DNA of 64,000 nt from Variovorax beijingensis (GTDB lineage: Bacteria > Pseudomonadota > Gammaproteobacteria > Burkholderiales > Burkholderiaceae_C). Below, one piece after another: positions 9,678 to 17,200 of this stretch. Location: contig NZ_RXFQ01000008.1 of assembly GCF_003951285.1 (NCBI RefSeq), positions 248,001 through 312,000 of the forward strand, read 5' to 3'. A program made the translations under genes and the position numbers. The notes beneath the pieces are model-generated. The model was given only the letters and a program-made list of their open reading frames with translations. It did not search any database and was not told the origin of the DNA. Numbering within the stretch: position 1 is the stretch's first letter; every line of letters starts with the position of its first letter.

Positions 9678-10190
9678 ATGAAGATGTGCATGCTGCTGCG
9701 AATCCGGGGTGATACAGCCGATGAAGCCGGCTTCTCGCTGATCGAGTTGATGATCGTGCTGGTCATCATCGGCATCGGGACCGCCGCGATCAGCCTGAGC
9801 ATGGCGCCCGATCCCGCGCAGGAACTGCGCCGCGAGGCGCATGACCTGGTCCGGCGCCTTGCCGTCGCGCAGAACGAGGTGCGCGTCGACGGACGCGTCA
9901 TCGCATGGCAGGCGGACGGCACCGGCTATCGGTTCGCGCGCGGAACCTGGCGCGCCGTGCCCGGCAGCGCCATACCGGCGGTATCGACGCTGGGCTCGCT
10001 CGACACATTTGGCGCCGATGACGAACTGCGTCCACGACAATGGCGCGTGGCGCCGGTCGACGTCACGCCTGCCGGGCCGATCCTGCTGACCTCCGAGCCG
10101 ATGGGGACGGCCTGGCAGCTGGCGTTGCGCCACGCCGGCGCCACCGTGACCATCCGGCGGGATGCCGCAGGCGGCTACGAGGTCCGGTAG
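9678..10190 (+). CDS. gspH: Type II secretion minor pseudopilin GspH
   Basis: A 170-residue protein with a class III prepilin leader. Gly18 is followed by the N-methylated-helix motif FSLIELMIVLVIIGIG, so cleavage by prepilin peptidase between Gly18 and Phe19 is expected. The globular part contains the Arg-rich ELRREAHDLVRRLAVAQNEV helix and beta-rich C-terminus typical of GspH. It is the first gene of a tight run with gspI (3-bp gap) and gspJ. Minor pseudopilins H-I-J-K form the tip of the T2SS pseudopilus. The start is the first ATG of several (Met1, Met3, Met5), so the leader length is uncertain by a few residues. Confidence 0.85.
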   Translation: MKMCMLLRIRGDTADEAGFSLIELMIVLVIIGIGTAAISLSMAPDPAQELRREAHDLVRRLAVAQNEVRVDGRVIAWQADGTGYRFARGTWRAVPGSAIPAVSTLGSLDTFGADDELRPRQWRVAPVDVTPAGPILLTSEPMGTAWQLALRHAGATVTIRRDAAGGYEVR

Positions 10191-10193
10191 GCC

Positions 10194-10580
10194 ATGCGCT
10201 TCCTGCCGCTATCGTCCCGCACCGGCGGCTTCACGCTCATCGAAGTGCTGATGGCGCTGGCCATCGTCAGCATTGCATTGGCGGCCATCGTGCGGGCTTC
10301 GAGCCTGACCATCACCAACCTCGGCCTGCTGGAGCAGCAGTCGCTGGCCATGCTCTCTGCGGAGAATCGGCTGGCCGAGCTGCGCATCGGCCAGGGCCCT
10401 TCGGTGCCGGGCGTCGTCCGCAGCGACTGCCCGCAAGGCGGCGTGCGGCTGGTCTGCCGGCTCGAGACCAGCGCCGCCGCCATCGACGGCTTGCGCACGG
10501 TGACGGTGGAGGTGTATCTCGCGGAAGACGGCGGCAGGCGGCTGGCCTCGCTGCAAACGCGCGCGGGGGAGGGCCGCTAG
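10194..10580 (+). CDS. gspI: Type II secretion minor pseudopilin GspI
   Basis: A 128-residue protein with a short leader ending at Gly12, then FTLIEVLMALAIVSIALAA, the conserved pseudopilin helix with Glu5. The middle (LLEQQSLAMLSAENRLAELR) matches the GspI pattern of an Asn/Glu-rich segment after the helix, and length matches the family (about 120-130). It starts 3 bp after gspH and its TAG abuts the ATG of gspJ, so co-translation is likely. GspI nucleates the pseudopilus tip with J and K; no K is present in the window. Confidence 0.85.
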   Translation: MRFLPLSSRTGGFTLIEVLMALAIVSIALAAIVRASSLTITNLGLLEQQSLAMLSAENRLAELRIGQGPSVPGVVRSDCPQGGVRLVCRLETSAAAIDGLRTVTVEVYLAEDGGRRLASLQTRAGEGR

Positions 10581-11240
10581 ATGCGCAGGCGGCAGGCCCA
10601 GGCGGGCTTCACGCTGGTCGAGGTGATGATTGCCATCACCATCATGGCCGTGCTGAGCGTGATGGCGTGGCGCGGCCTCGACAGCGTGAGCCGCGCCAAC
10701 ACCATGCTGGAGCAGCGGACCGAAGACATGGCCCGGCTGCTGCGCGCGCTCGATCAGCTGGAGCGCGACCTGGCGCTGCGCGCCACCACCGAACTGCCGT
10801 CGAGCGCTACCGATGCGCCGCAGGCCGCCGCGGCGAACACGGCGCCATTGGCCGCCGCCGAACTGCTGCCCGCGTCGTTGCAGGTGCGCCGGCAGGCAGG
10901 GTTGCCGTTCTTCATCGAGATCGTCCGGGCGGCGCCCGCCGCACCGGGACACTGGCAGCGCGTGCAATGGTGGCAGCGCGGCGCCGTGCTGTACCGGGCG
11001 GCCGGTCCGGCTGCTGCTTCCTTTCCGTTGCCGGCGCCGGATGCCGCCGTGCGCGTCGGGGTGCTGGACGATGTCGCCATGTCCCGTGTGCGGGCATGGG
11101 AGCCTGGCCAGGGATGGCGCAACCTGCCAGGGACTGCGCCTGCGCGATCGCCCGCGACGGGGTTGGAGCTGGTGTTCGGTATCCGCGCGGCGGGGGGCGG
11201 CGACGTCCGGACTTTCCGCCGCGTTGTCGCGCTCGAATGA
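10581..11240 (+). CDS. gspJ: Type II secretion minor pseudopilin GspJ
   Basis: A 219-residue protein with leader MRRRQAQAG followed by FTLVEVMIAITIMAVLSVMA and the GspJ hallmark WRGLDSVSRAN. The region ALDQLERDLALRA is also typical of GspJ. The remainder is a beta-rich globular domain of usual size. The ATG directly follows the gspI stop. This is the last gene of the run; the next gene (11262-11636) is convergent, with a 21-bp gap that shows no clear terminator. The expected gspK does not follow. Confidence 0.85.
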   Translation: MRRRQAQAGFTLVEVMIAITIMAVLSVMAWRGLDSVSRANTMLEQRTEDMARLLRALDQLERDLALRATTELPSSATDAPQAAAANTAPLAAAELLPASLQVRRQAGLPFFIEIVRAAPAAPGHWQRVQWWQRGAVLYRAAGPAAASFPLPAPDAAVRVGVLDDVAMSRVRAWEPGQGWRNLPGTAPARSPATGLELVFGIRAAGGGDVRTFRRVVALE

Positions 11241-11261
11241 AGCAGCCGCGGCCTGCGGTGT

Positions 11262-11636
11262 TCAGGGCCGGTTCATCAGCGGCGAAGACGGCGCCACCGG
11301 CGGCGGACGCTGCGGATGGACCGAGGTGCCGAAGGTATTGCCCATGCGGTGTCCGGTCGCGGCGCGGTTGAACAGGCCGAGCTGGTTCGATGGCCGCTGC
11401 GTGATGGCTTCCGACGCCATGCCCGGCGGTGGGTCGCCGGCGCCGCGCGGCGGGGCCGCGGGACTCAGCTTCTGCGTGAGGCAGGCATAGGAAGGCGCGC
11501 GTTCGCCGTTGACCATCACTTCGACGCAACTGTCCACGCCGGCATCGCCTGCCTGCGATGCGGCCTGTGCCGCTGCGTTGCCGCAAAGGCCGCACGCCGC
11601 GAGGGCCGCGACGCCATACAAGAAAACCATGCGCAT
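11262..11636 (-). CDS. Small secreted protein of unknown function
   Basis: A 124-residue protein. The N-terminus (MRMVFLYGVAALAACGLCGNAAAQA) looks like a Sec signal peptide cleaved near residue 24. The mature part has paired cysteines (CVEVMVNGERAPSYAC) and a long Pro-rich tail with GNTFGTSVHPQRPPP. No family was recognised. It is convergent with gspJ and divergent from the STN-domain gene at 11830, so it sits inside the secretion/signalling locus. It could be a T2SS-linked or TPS-linked periplasmic factor, but nothing in the sequence proves this. Confidence 0.6.
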   Translation of the reverse strand: MRMVFLYGVAALAACGLCGNAAAQAASQAGDAGVDSCVEVMVNGERAPSYACLTQKLSPAAPPRGAGDPPPGMASEAITQRPSNQLGLFNRAATGHRMGNTFGTSVHPQRPPPVAPSSPLMNRP

Positions 11637-11720
11637 CTGCTCGCCTCCATCGCCGGGAATGCGGCAGTCTGGGCCGCATGCAAGTCAGGGGAAAGACGGC
11701 GCGCGCCGCATGCAAACAAA

Positions 11721-11752
11721 ACGTCACAGCTTGGTCACGCGCGCCGGATAGT
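11721..11752 (+). promoter_or_regulatory. Possible PhoB-type direct repeat upstream of the STN gene
   Basis: Two GTCAC elements at 11723-11727 and 11734-11738 are exactly 11 bp apart, giving ACGTCAC-AGCT-TGGTCAC. This is the 7+4+7 geometry of a Pho box, with the GTCA core conserved in both halves. A -10-like GATAGT follows at 11747-11752, 8 bp after the repeat. The related P. aeruginosa locus is phosphate-controlled, which makes PhoB plausible. Match outside the GTCA core is poor, so this is a candidate only. Confidence 0.35.
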
Positions 11753-11829
11753 CTCGCCCGCACGCTCACCCAGGCCGCAAGGCGGACGGCCGAACCTCCC
11801 AAGACCTCCTCACAGTTGATTTCCGCCAA

Positions 11830-12558
11830 ATGACACGTACTTCCGCACCGGGCGGTGCCCTGACACTGTCCTGGTGCCTTGTCATGGCGCTGATGATGGG
11901 CGCGCGGCTCGCCGCCGCGCAAGCCGCTGCGGAAGGCGCCGCGAGGCGTTTCGACCTGCCGGCCCAGCCGCTGGAAATTTCCCTTTCCGTCTTCGGCCGC
12001 ATCACGGGGCATTCGGTGCTCGTGGCCAGCAGCCTCACGGCCGGACGCGAGGCTGCCGCGGTCCACGGCGACTTCACGCCGCGCGAGGCACTGCAGCGCA
12101 TGCTCGCCGGCACCGGCCTGGCGGCCCGCTACACCGGCACCGACGCGTTCACGCTGGTGCCCGTTCCGGAAGCGCCATCCGCGCAGAGCCGTTCCGGTGG
12201 CCACGCGCCGAGGAGCGAAGGCGCGGCCGCGGAAGCCGCCCGCGCCCAGGCGGGTTTTGCGGCCGAGCTGCAGGCATCGGTCACGCGTGTGCTGTGCATC
12301 GCGCAGCCCGATGCCTTTGGCCGCTATCGCCTTGGCATCCAGCTATGGATCGACCCCGCGGGCCAGGTGGGCGAGGCCCGCGTGCTCGAAGGCAGCGGAC
12401 TCCCGCAGCGGGATGCCGCCGTGCTCGCCAGCCTGCGCGCGCTGGCCCTGGACGCACCGCCGCCGCCGGGGATGGCGCAGCCCGTCACCATCCTGCTGAC
12501 GCCGCGCGCCGACCCTGGGCGCGACTGCCGTCCCTATCGCGCCGTGCGCGCAGGCTGA
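11830..12558 (+). CDS. Periplasmic STN-domain protein with TonB-C-like C-terminus (VreA-like signal transducer)
   Basis: A 242-residue exported protein (signal peptide about residues 1-30, ending ARLAAAQA). Residues about 39-110 form a secretin/TonB short N-terminal (STN) domain (FDLPAQPLEISLSVFGRITG, LQRMLAGTGLAARYTGTDAF). In TonB receptors this domain relays surface signals to FecR. There is no plug or barrel. Residues about 145-230 follow the same pattern as the C-terminus of the TonB at 32098 (LWID..G.V..A.VL.GSG, RDAAVLASLRAL, ending PVTILL), so the protein seems to be an STN-TonB-C fusion. It precedes the sigma/FecR pair by 17 bp, like the VreA-VreI-VreR order recalled for P. aeruginosa. 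The proposed role is periplasmic input to FecR. Confidence 0.75.
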   Translation: MTRTSAPGGALTLSWCLVMALMMGARLAAAQAAAEGAARRFDLPAQPLEISLSVFGRITGHSVLVASSLTAGREAAAVHGDFTPREALQRMLAGTGLAARYTGTDAFTLVPVPEAPSAQSRSGGHAPRSEGAAAEAARAQAGFAAELQASVTRVLCIAQPDAFGRYRLGIQLWIDPAGQVGEARVLEGSGLPQRDAAVLASLRALALDAPPPPGMAQPVTILLTPRADPGRDCRPYRAVRAG

Positions 12559-12575
12559 AGGCCGGGCAACGAGAC

Positions 12576-13136
12576 ATGCCCGATTCGGTCAAGGCCACCC
12601 TGCGCGCGCTGTTCCTCGCGCGCTATGCGCAGTTCAGGAAGCACCTGCAGATCCGGCTCGGCTCGGAAGACCTGGCCAACGACGCACTGCAGGAGGCCTA
12701 CCTGCGCGTGGAGAGCACCAACGTGCGCAGTGCCGTGCGCTATCCCTCGGCCTATCTGTTCCGCATTGCGCTCAACGTGGCGGAAGACCAGCGCAAGAGC
12801 AATTCGCGGCTGCTGAGCGTGGGCGAGGTCGAGGCGCTCTACGACATGGCCGACGAGATGGCCGACCCGGCGCGCGGCGCCGAGGCCCGCAACGAGCTGG
12901 AGGCACTGGAGCGTGCGCTGGCCGAGCTGCCGCGCCGACGCCGCGCCATCGTGCTGGCCGCGCGCGTGGACGAGATGCCGCACAAGGACATCGCGGCGCG
13001 CTACGGCGTGTCGGCGCGCACGGTCGAGAAGGAACTGCGCGCCGGCCTGGAGCATTGCTGCGAGCGGCTGGGAAGAGATTTTGTCCAGCGCTTCGGTCCC
13101 GGCGCCGGAAAACAGTCTAAGCGTGATGGCAGCTGA
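12576..13136 (+). CDS. FecI-like ECF sigma factor (VreI-like)
   Basis: A 186-residue sigma factor. Region 2 lies at about residues 20-75 (SEDLANDALQEAYLRV, YLFRIALNVAEDQRK) and region 4 at about 110-165 (LPRRRRAIVLAARVDEMPHK, DIAARYGVSARTVEKELRAG). The ATG at 12576 was chosen because the first 12 residues (MPDSVKATLRAL) immediately precede the region 2 helix. It follows the STN gene by 17 bp and overlaps the FecR-like gene by 11 bp, so all three are probably one transcript. It is a good candidate for the factor recognising the shared motif upstream of tpsA (14133) and tpsB (28029). Confidence 0.88.
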   Translation: MPDSVKATLRALFLARYAQFRKHLQIRLGSEDLANDALQEAYLRVESTNVRSAVRYPSAYLFRIALNVAEDQRKSNSRLLSVGEVEALYDMADEMADPARGAEARNELEALERALAELPRRRRAIVLAARVDEMPHKDIAARYGVSARTVEKELRAGLEHCCERLGRDFVQRFGPGAGKQSKRDGS

Positions 13137-14115
13137 ACAACCCCGAGAATCCGCCGAGGCCGAAGCCACCCTGCAGCGCGAAGCGCAGGCCTGGGTGGTG
13201 CGGCTGGGCTCGCACCAGGCGACGCAAGAGGACGCACAGGCCTTTCGCCTCTGGTGCGCGCAGAGCCGCGCGCATGCGACCGCCTTCACGCAAGCCCGCG
13301 AAGTCTGGAAGGCGATGGCGCCGGCCGCGCTGCACGTGCGCCGGCAGGAACAGCGCGGCGCGGACGGGCGCATGCCCGTCGCGGGCCGCCGCGCACTGCT
13401 GGGCGGGGCCGTGGCGGCTTCGGTCGCGTACCTTGCGGTGTCGCCGCCGCTCGGGCTGTGGGCTTCGGTCACGGAATGGGGCGCCGACTATCGCACCGGC
13501 ACCGGCGAGCAACGCGAGGTGGCCATGGCCGATGGCGCGGTGCTGCAGATGAACACGCAGACGCGCGTCAACCTGCAGCCCGGAACCGGCGGCGGCGAGG
13601 GCATCGAGCTGCTGGCCGGCGAGGCCGAGGTGCTGACCGGCGCCTCGGCCGTGGCGCGCGTGACCGTGTCGGCCGCGGGCGGCACGGTGTCGGCGATGCG
13701 GGCACGTTTCAATATCCGCAACCTGGATGGCGAGGTGTGCGTCACCTGCCTGTCGGGCCAGGTCGAGGTGGCTCGCGGCGAACGTCAGGTGCGGCTCGAT
13801 GAAGGCCGGCAATTGCGCTACGGCTCCGCGGGGTTGGGGACGGCCGCGCCGGTGGACACCGGACCTGTCAGCGCATGGCGGCGCCGGCAGCTGGTGTTCA
13901 ACGAAGTGCCGCTCGCCGAGGTGGTGGCTGAAGTCAACCGCTACCGGCATGGCCGGCTCGTGCTCACCAGCGAGGCGCTGGGCCGCAGCAGGGTGCAGGC
14001 GAGCTTCTCGATCGACCGGCTCGACGACGTCGCCTTCCTGGTGCGCGACGTGTATGGCGCCGAGCTCACGCAGCTGCCGGGCGGCATCGTGCTGCTGGGC
14101 CTTGCAAAGGCCTGA
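13126..14115 (+). CDS. FecR-like transmembrane anti-sigma/sigma regulator
   Basis: A 329-residue protein. The N-terminal cytoplasmic part (about residues 10-75) has the DUF4880-like pattern EAQAWVVRLGSHQATQEDAQ. A membrane segment follows GRRALLGG (about residues 88-108). The periplasmic FecR domain includes YRTGTGEQREVAMADGAVLQ, then MNTQTRVNL, and the C-terminal STN-binding region LVFNEVPLAEVVAEVNRY. FecR proteins hold or activate their cognate sigma and receive input from an STN domain. The gene overlaps the sigma gene by 11 bp. A GTG directly precedes the ATG, so the start could be one codon earlier. Confidence 0.88.
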   Translation: MAAEQPRESAEAEATLQREAQAWVVRLGSHQATQEDAQAFRLWCAQSRAHATAFTQAREVWKAMAPAALHVRRQEQRGADGRMPVAGRRALLGGAVAASVAYLAVSPPLGLWASVTEWGADYRTGTGEQREVAMADGAVLQMNTQTRVNLQPGTGGGEGIELLAGEAEVLTGASAVARVTVSAAGGTVSAMRARFNIRNLDGEVCVTCLSGQVEVARGERQVRLDEGRQLRYGSAGLGTAAPVDTGPVSAWRRRQLVFNEVPLAEVVAEVNRYRHGRLVLTSEALGRSRVQASFSIDRLDDVAFLVRDVYGAELTQLPGGIVLLGLAKA

Positions 14116-14132
14116 GGCCGGCACCGCCTGTG

Positions 14133-14180
14133 TGAAGTTTTCGTGACATGGTGCAGTCGCGGTGGGGCTTCGCTGTCATA
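14133..14180 (+). promoter_or_regulatory. Candidate dedicated ECF-sigma promoter of tpsA
   Basis: TGAAGTTTTCGTGACA (14133-14148) plus GCAGTCG (14153-14159) recur upstream of tpsB (28029-28055) with the same internal spacing, 23 of 27 positions identical. In both places a GTC trinucleotide follows at the same distance (GTCATAG at 14175, GTCTAGG at 28071), consistent with the CGTC-type -10 of ECF promoters. The element lies about 60-105 bp before the tpsA ATG. A CTGTCAT word at 14173-14179 also resembles half a Pho box. Assignment to the 12576 sigma is inference. Confidence 0.55.
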
Positions 14181-14190
14181 GCTCGGTAGA

Positions 14191-14225
14191 CCACGGGCCG
14201 CCCGACTTCCGGGCGGGCCTCGTGG
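14191..14225 (+). other. GC-rich hairpin in the tpsA leader
   Basis: CCACGGGCCGCCCG (14191-14204) can pair, with small bulges, with CGGGCGGGCCTCGTGG (14210-14225) across a five-base loop. No T-tract follows, so it is not a standard terminator. It ends 13 bp before the tpsA ATG and could limit ribosome access or stabilise the very long message. Confidence 0.4.
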
Positions 14226-14238
14226 CAGCGATCGAGCA

Positions 14239-17200
14239 ATGAAGAAACACGAACCCATGGAAGTCCGCATGCAACGCAGCAGCACGGTGTCCCGGCGCAA
14301 CACGAATTCATCCTTCTCCTTTCCGGAGGTCCGGCTCACACCGCTGGTCCATGCCATCGCGCTGATGCTGGCCGCCGGCGCCGCGGCCTCCGGCGCGCAT
14401 GCGCAGCAGGCCTTCAGCGGCGCATGGATGGCGCAGAAGAACATGGCGCAAAACGCCGCCATCGCCACCGGCCGGCTGCCCAATGGCATGCCCGCATCGG
14501 CGCTCACCAGCCCGCAGGCCCAGCAGCAGCGCGCGAACGAGCAGCTTCAGCGCTCCATCGGCAACCTGAACCTTGCCGCACGCGGTATCGCGGCGCAGCA
14601 GGCCGCGCAGGAGGCTGCACGGCGCGCGGCGCTCGCGAGCGGGTCGAGCGTGCCGGACGGCCTGGCCGAGGGCGGCCTGCGGGTCGACACGGCCAGCCTC
14701 ACGGCCGGCTGGGCGAACGCGAATGCACCGGTGCAGACGACACAGCCCGACGGCCGCACGCAGGTCACGGTCACGCAAACCGGCGAGCGCGCGATCCTGA
14801 ACTGGGAAAGCTTCAACGTCGGGCGCAACACCACGCTCCGGTTCGAGCAGCAACCGAGCTGGGCGGTGCTCAACCGCGTCAACGACCCGAAGGCGCGCCC
14901 CTCGCAGATCCAGGGGCAGATCCAGGCAGACGGCACGGTGATGGTCGTCAACCGCAACGGCATCGTGTTCAGCGGCGGCAGCCAGGTGAACACACGCAAC
15001 CTGCTGGCCTCGGCCGTGGGCATGACGGATGCGCAGTTCAATCGCGGCCTCTACAGCCAGGCGCTGGGCACGGGCCATGTGCCCACGCTGGCCAACGACC
15101 TGGCGGCGACGCCCACGAGCTCGTCGAACGGCAACGCCACCGCCGACGTGATCGTCGAGGCGGGCGCGCGCATCGAGACGCGCAGGCCGCAATCCGTGAC
15201 CGAGGGCGGCGGCTATGTGCTGCTGGCCGGGCGCGAGGCGCACAACCGCGGCACCATCATCACGCCGGGCGGGCAGACCACGCTGGCGGCCGGCGACAGC
15301 TTCGTGATCCGCAGGGGGCTGGGCACCGACGGCAACCAGCAGTCGAGCACGCGCGGCAACGAAGTGATCGTGGCGCGCAACGAGGGCAGCAGTGCCGGCC
15401 GGGTATCGAACACAGGCCTCATCCAGGCGCTGACCGGCGACATCACCCTGACCGGCCACACGGTCGAGCAAGCGGGTGTGCTGGTGTCGAGCACCAGCGT
15501 CAACACGCGCGGCACGCTGCACCTGAGCGCGGCCGGCGATGCGGATGCGCGCGTCACGCTGGCACCCGGCAGCGTCAGCGCGGTACTGCTCGATGAGAGC
15601 AATGCCACCGCGCTCGACGTGCAGCGCGACACGCTCGTGAAGGAGTCGGTCGTCCTCTCGGACGGCGCCTACAACCGGCGCGACCAGTCGCTGGTGCAGA
15701 TCGCCTCCAGCGGCGACGTGGCGTTCGACGCCGATTCAATGACGCTGGCCACCGGCGGGCAGGTCAACGTGAATGCGGCGCGCCGCATCCAGCTGGCCGA
15801 CCGCGCAGCCATCGACGTCGCGGGCGCGGTGGGCGTGAGCGTGGCCATGGCGTCGAACAACGTCGAGGTCAACGTCCAGGGCAATGAGCAGCGCGATGCG
15901 CCGGGCAACCGCGACAGCAGGAACCTCAACAATGCCAACCTCTGGATCGACCGCCGCTATCTGGTGCGCGTGCCCGCCGGCACCAACGGCTATGCGACCG
16001 ACCGCTGGTACACGGGCGGCGGGCTGCTCGAGGTCAGCGGCTACCTGAACACCGGCGGCCACGGCATCGGCGAATGGGCGGCCTCCGGCGGCACCGTGGC
16101 CTTCGGCGGCGGCGAGCTGGTGGCGCGCGCGGGCTCGGCCATCAACGTCTCGGGCGGTTCGCTCGACGTGCAGACCGGCATGCTCAAGCAGAGCTGGCTC
16201 AAGGGCAAGGACGGCCGGCTCTACAACCTTTCGAGCGCGCCCGGCGACATGCTCTACGACGGCGTGTACCGCGGCTTCGAGAGTCCGCACGAGCGCTGGG
16301 GCAAGAACACCACCGAGTTCTTCTACAACCCGCTGATCGCCCCGCGAGAGCGGCTCGAGAACGGCTACACCGTGGGCCGCGACGCGGGCCGCGTCATCGT
16401 CGGCACCAAGTCGGCGGTGCTCGAAGGCCACATCGAGGCCACGGTGTTCCAGGGCGATCGCCAGCGCAACGCGCCGGACGCCGGGCTCGACGGCTACCGG
16501 CAGTCCCAGGTCGCGGCGCCGCGCGCGGGCCAACTGGTCATCGGGCAGTTGCAGCCTGCGCTCGATTCCGGCACCGGCATGCTGCGCGACAGCCCGCAAG
16601 CCGCGGCCGAGCGCATCGACATCGGCGCGGTGCAGCGCATCGCACACGGCCTGCAGCTCGACGACGCGCTGCCCGCGGAACTCGAAGGCAAGATCGGCAT
16701 CGACGCGGACTGGCTCAACGGCCTGCGTCTCGGGAACTTCAGGGCCTATGCGCAGGGCGGCATCAGCGTGGATGCCGACATGGCCGTGGGCAACGGGGGC
16801 AGCATCGCGTTGCATGCGACGCAGGTCGACGTCAACGCAAACCTCTCCGCGCGCGGCGGCAGCATTGCGCTCGGCAACATGGTCGGCCGCCTGCAGACCG
16901 GCAGCACCACCAACTGGCTCGACCAGCCCATTGCAGCGGCGCTGCCCGAAGGCTACACGCCGGGCGTGACGGTGGCCCGCGGCGTCACCCTCGACACGCG
17001 CGGCCTGTGGACCAACCTGCGCACCAACCCGACGGACATCGGCGGCCTGCCGTACATGAACGGCGGCAGCGTTTCCATTGCCAGCACGGGCGACCTGCGG
17101 CTGCACGCCGGCTCGGTGATCGACACTTCCTCGGGGGCGGCCCTGATGGCGGACGCCTCGATGCAGGGCGGGCGCGGCGGCGACATCACGCTGCGCTCGA

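Noticed and set aside
14173..14190. A full Pho box before tpsA
   Set aside because: CTGTCAT matches one half, but the second half 11 bp on (CGGTAGA) matches poorly, so it was kept only as a comment on the promoter entry.
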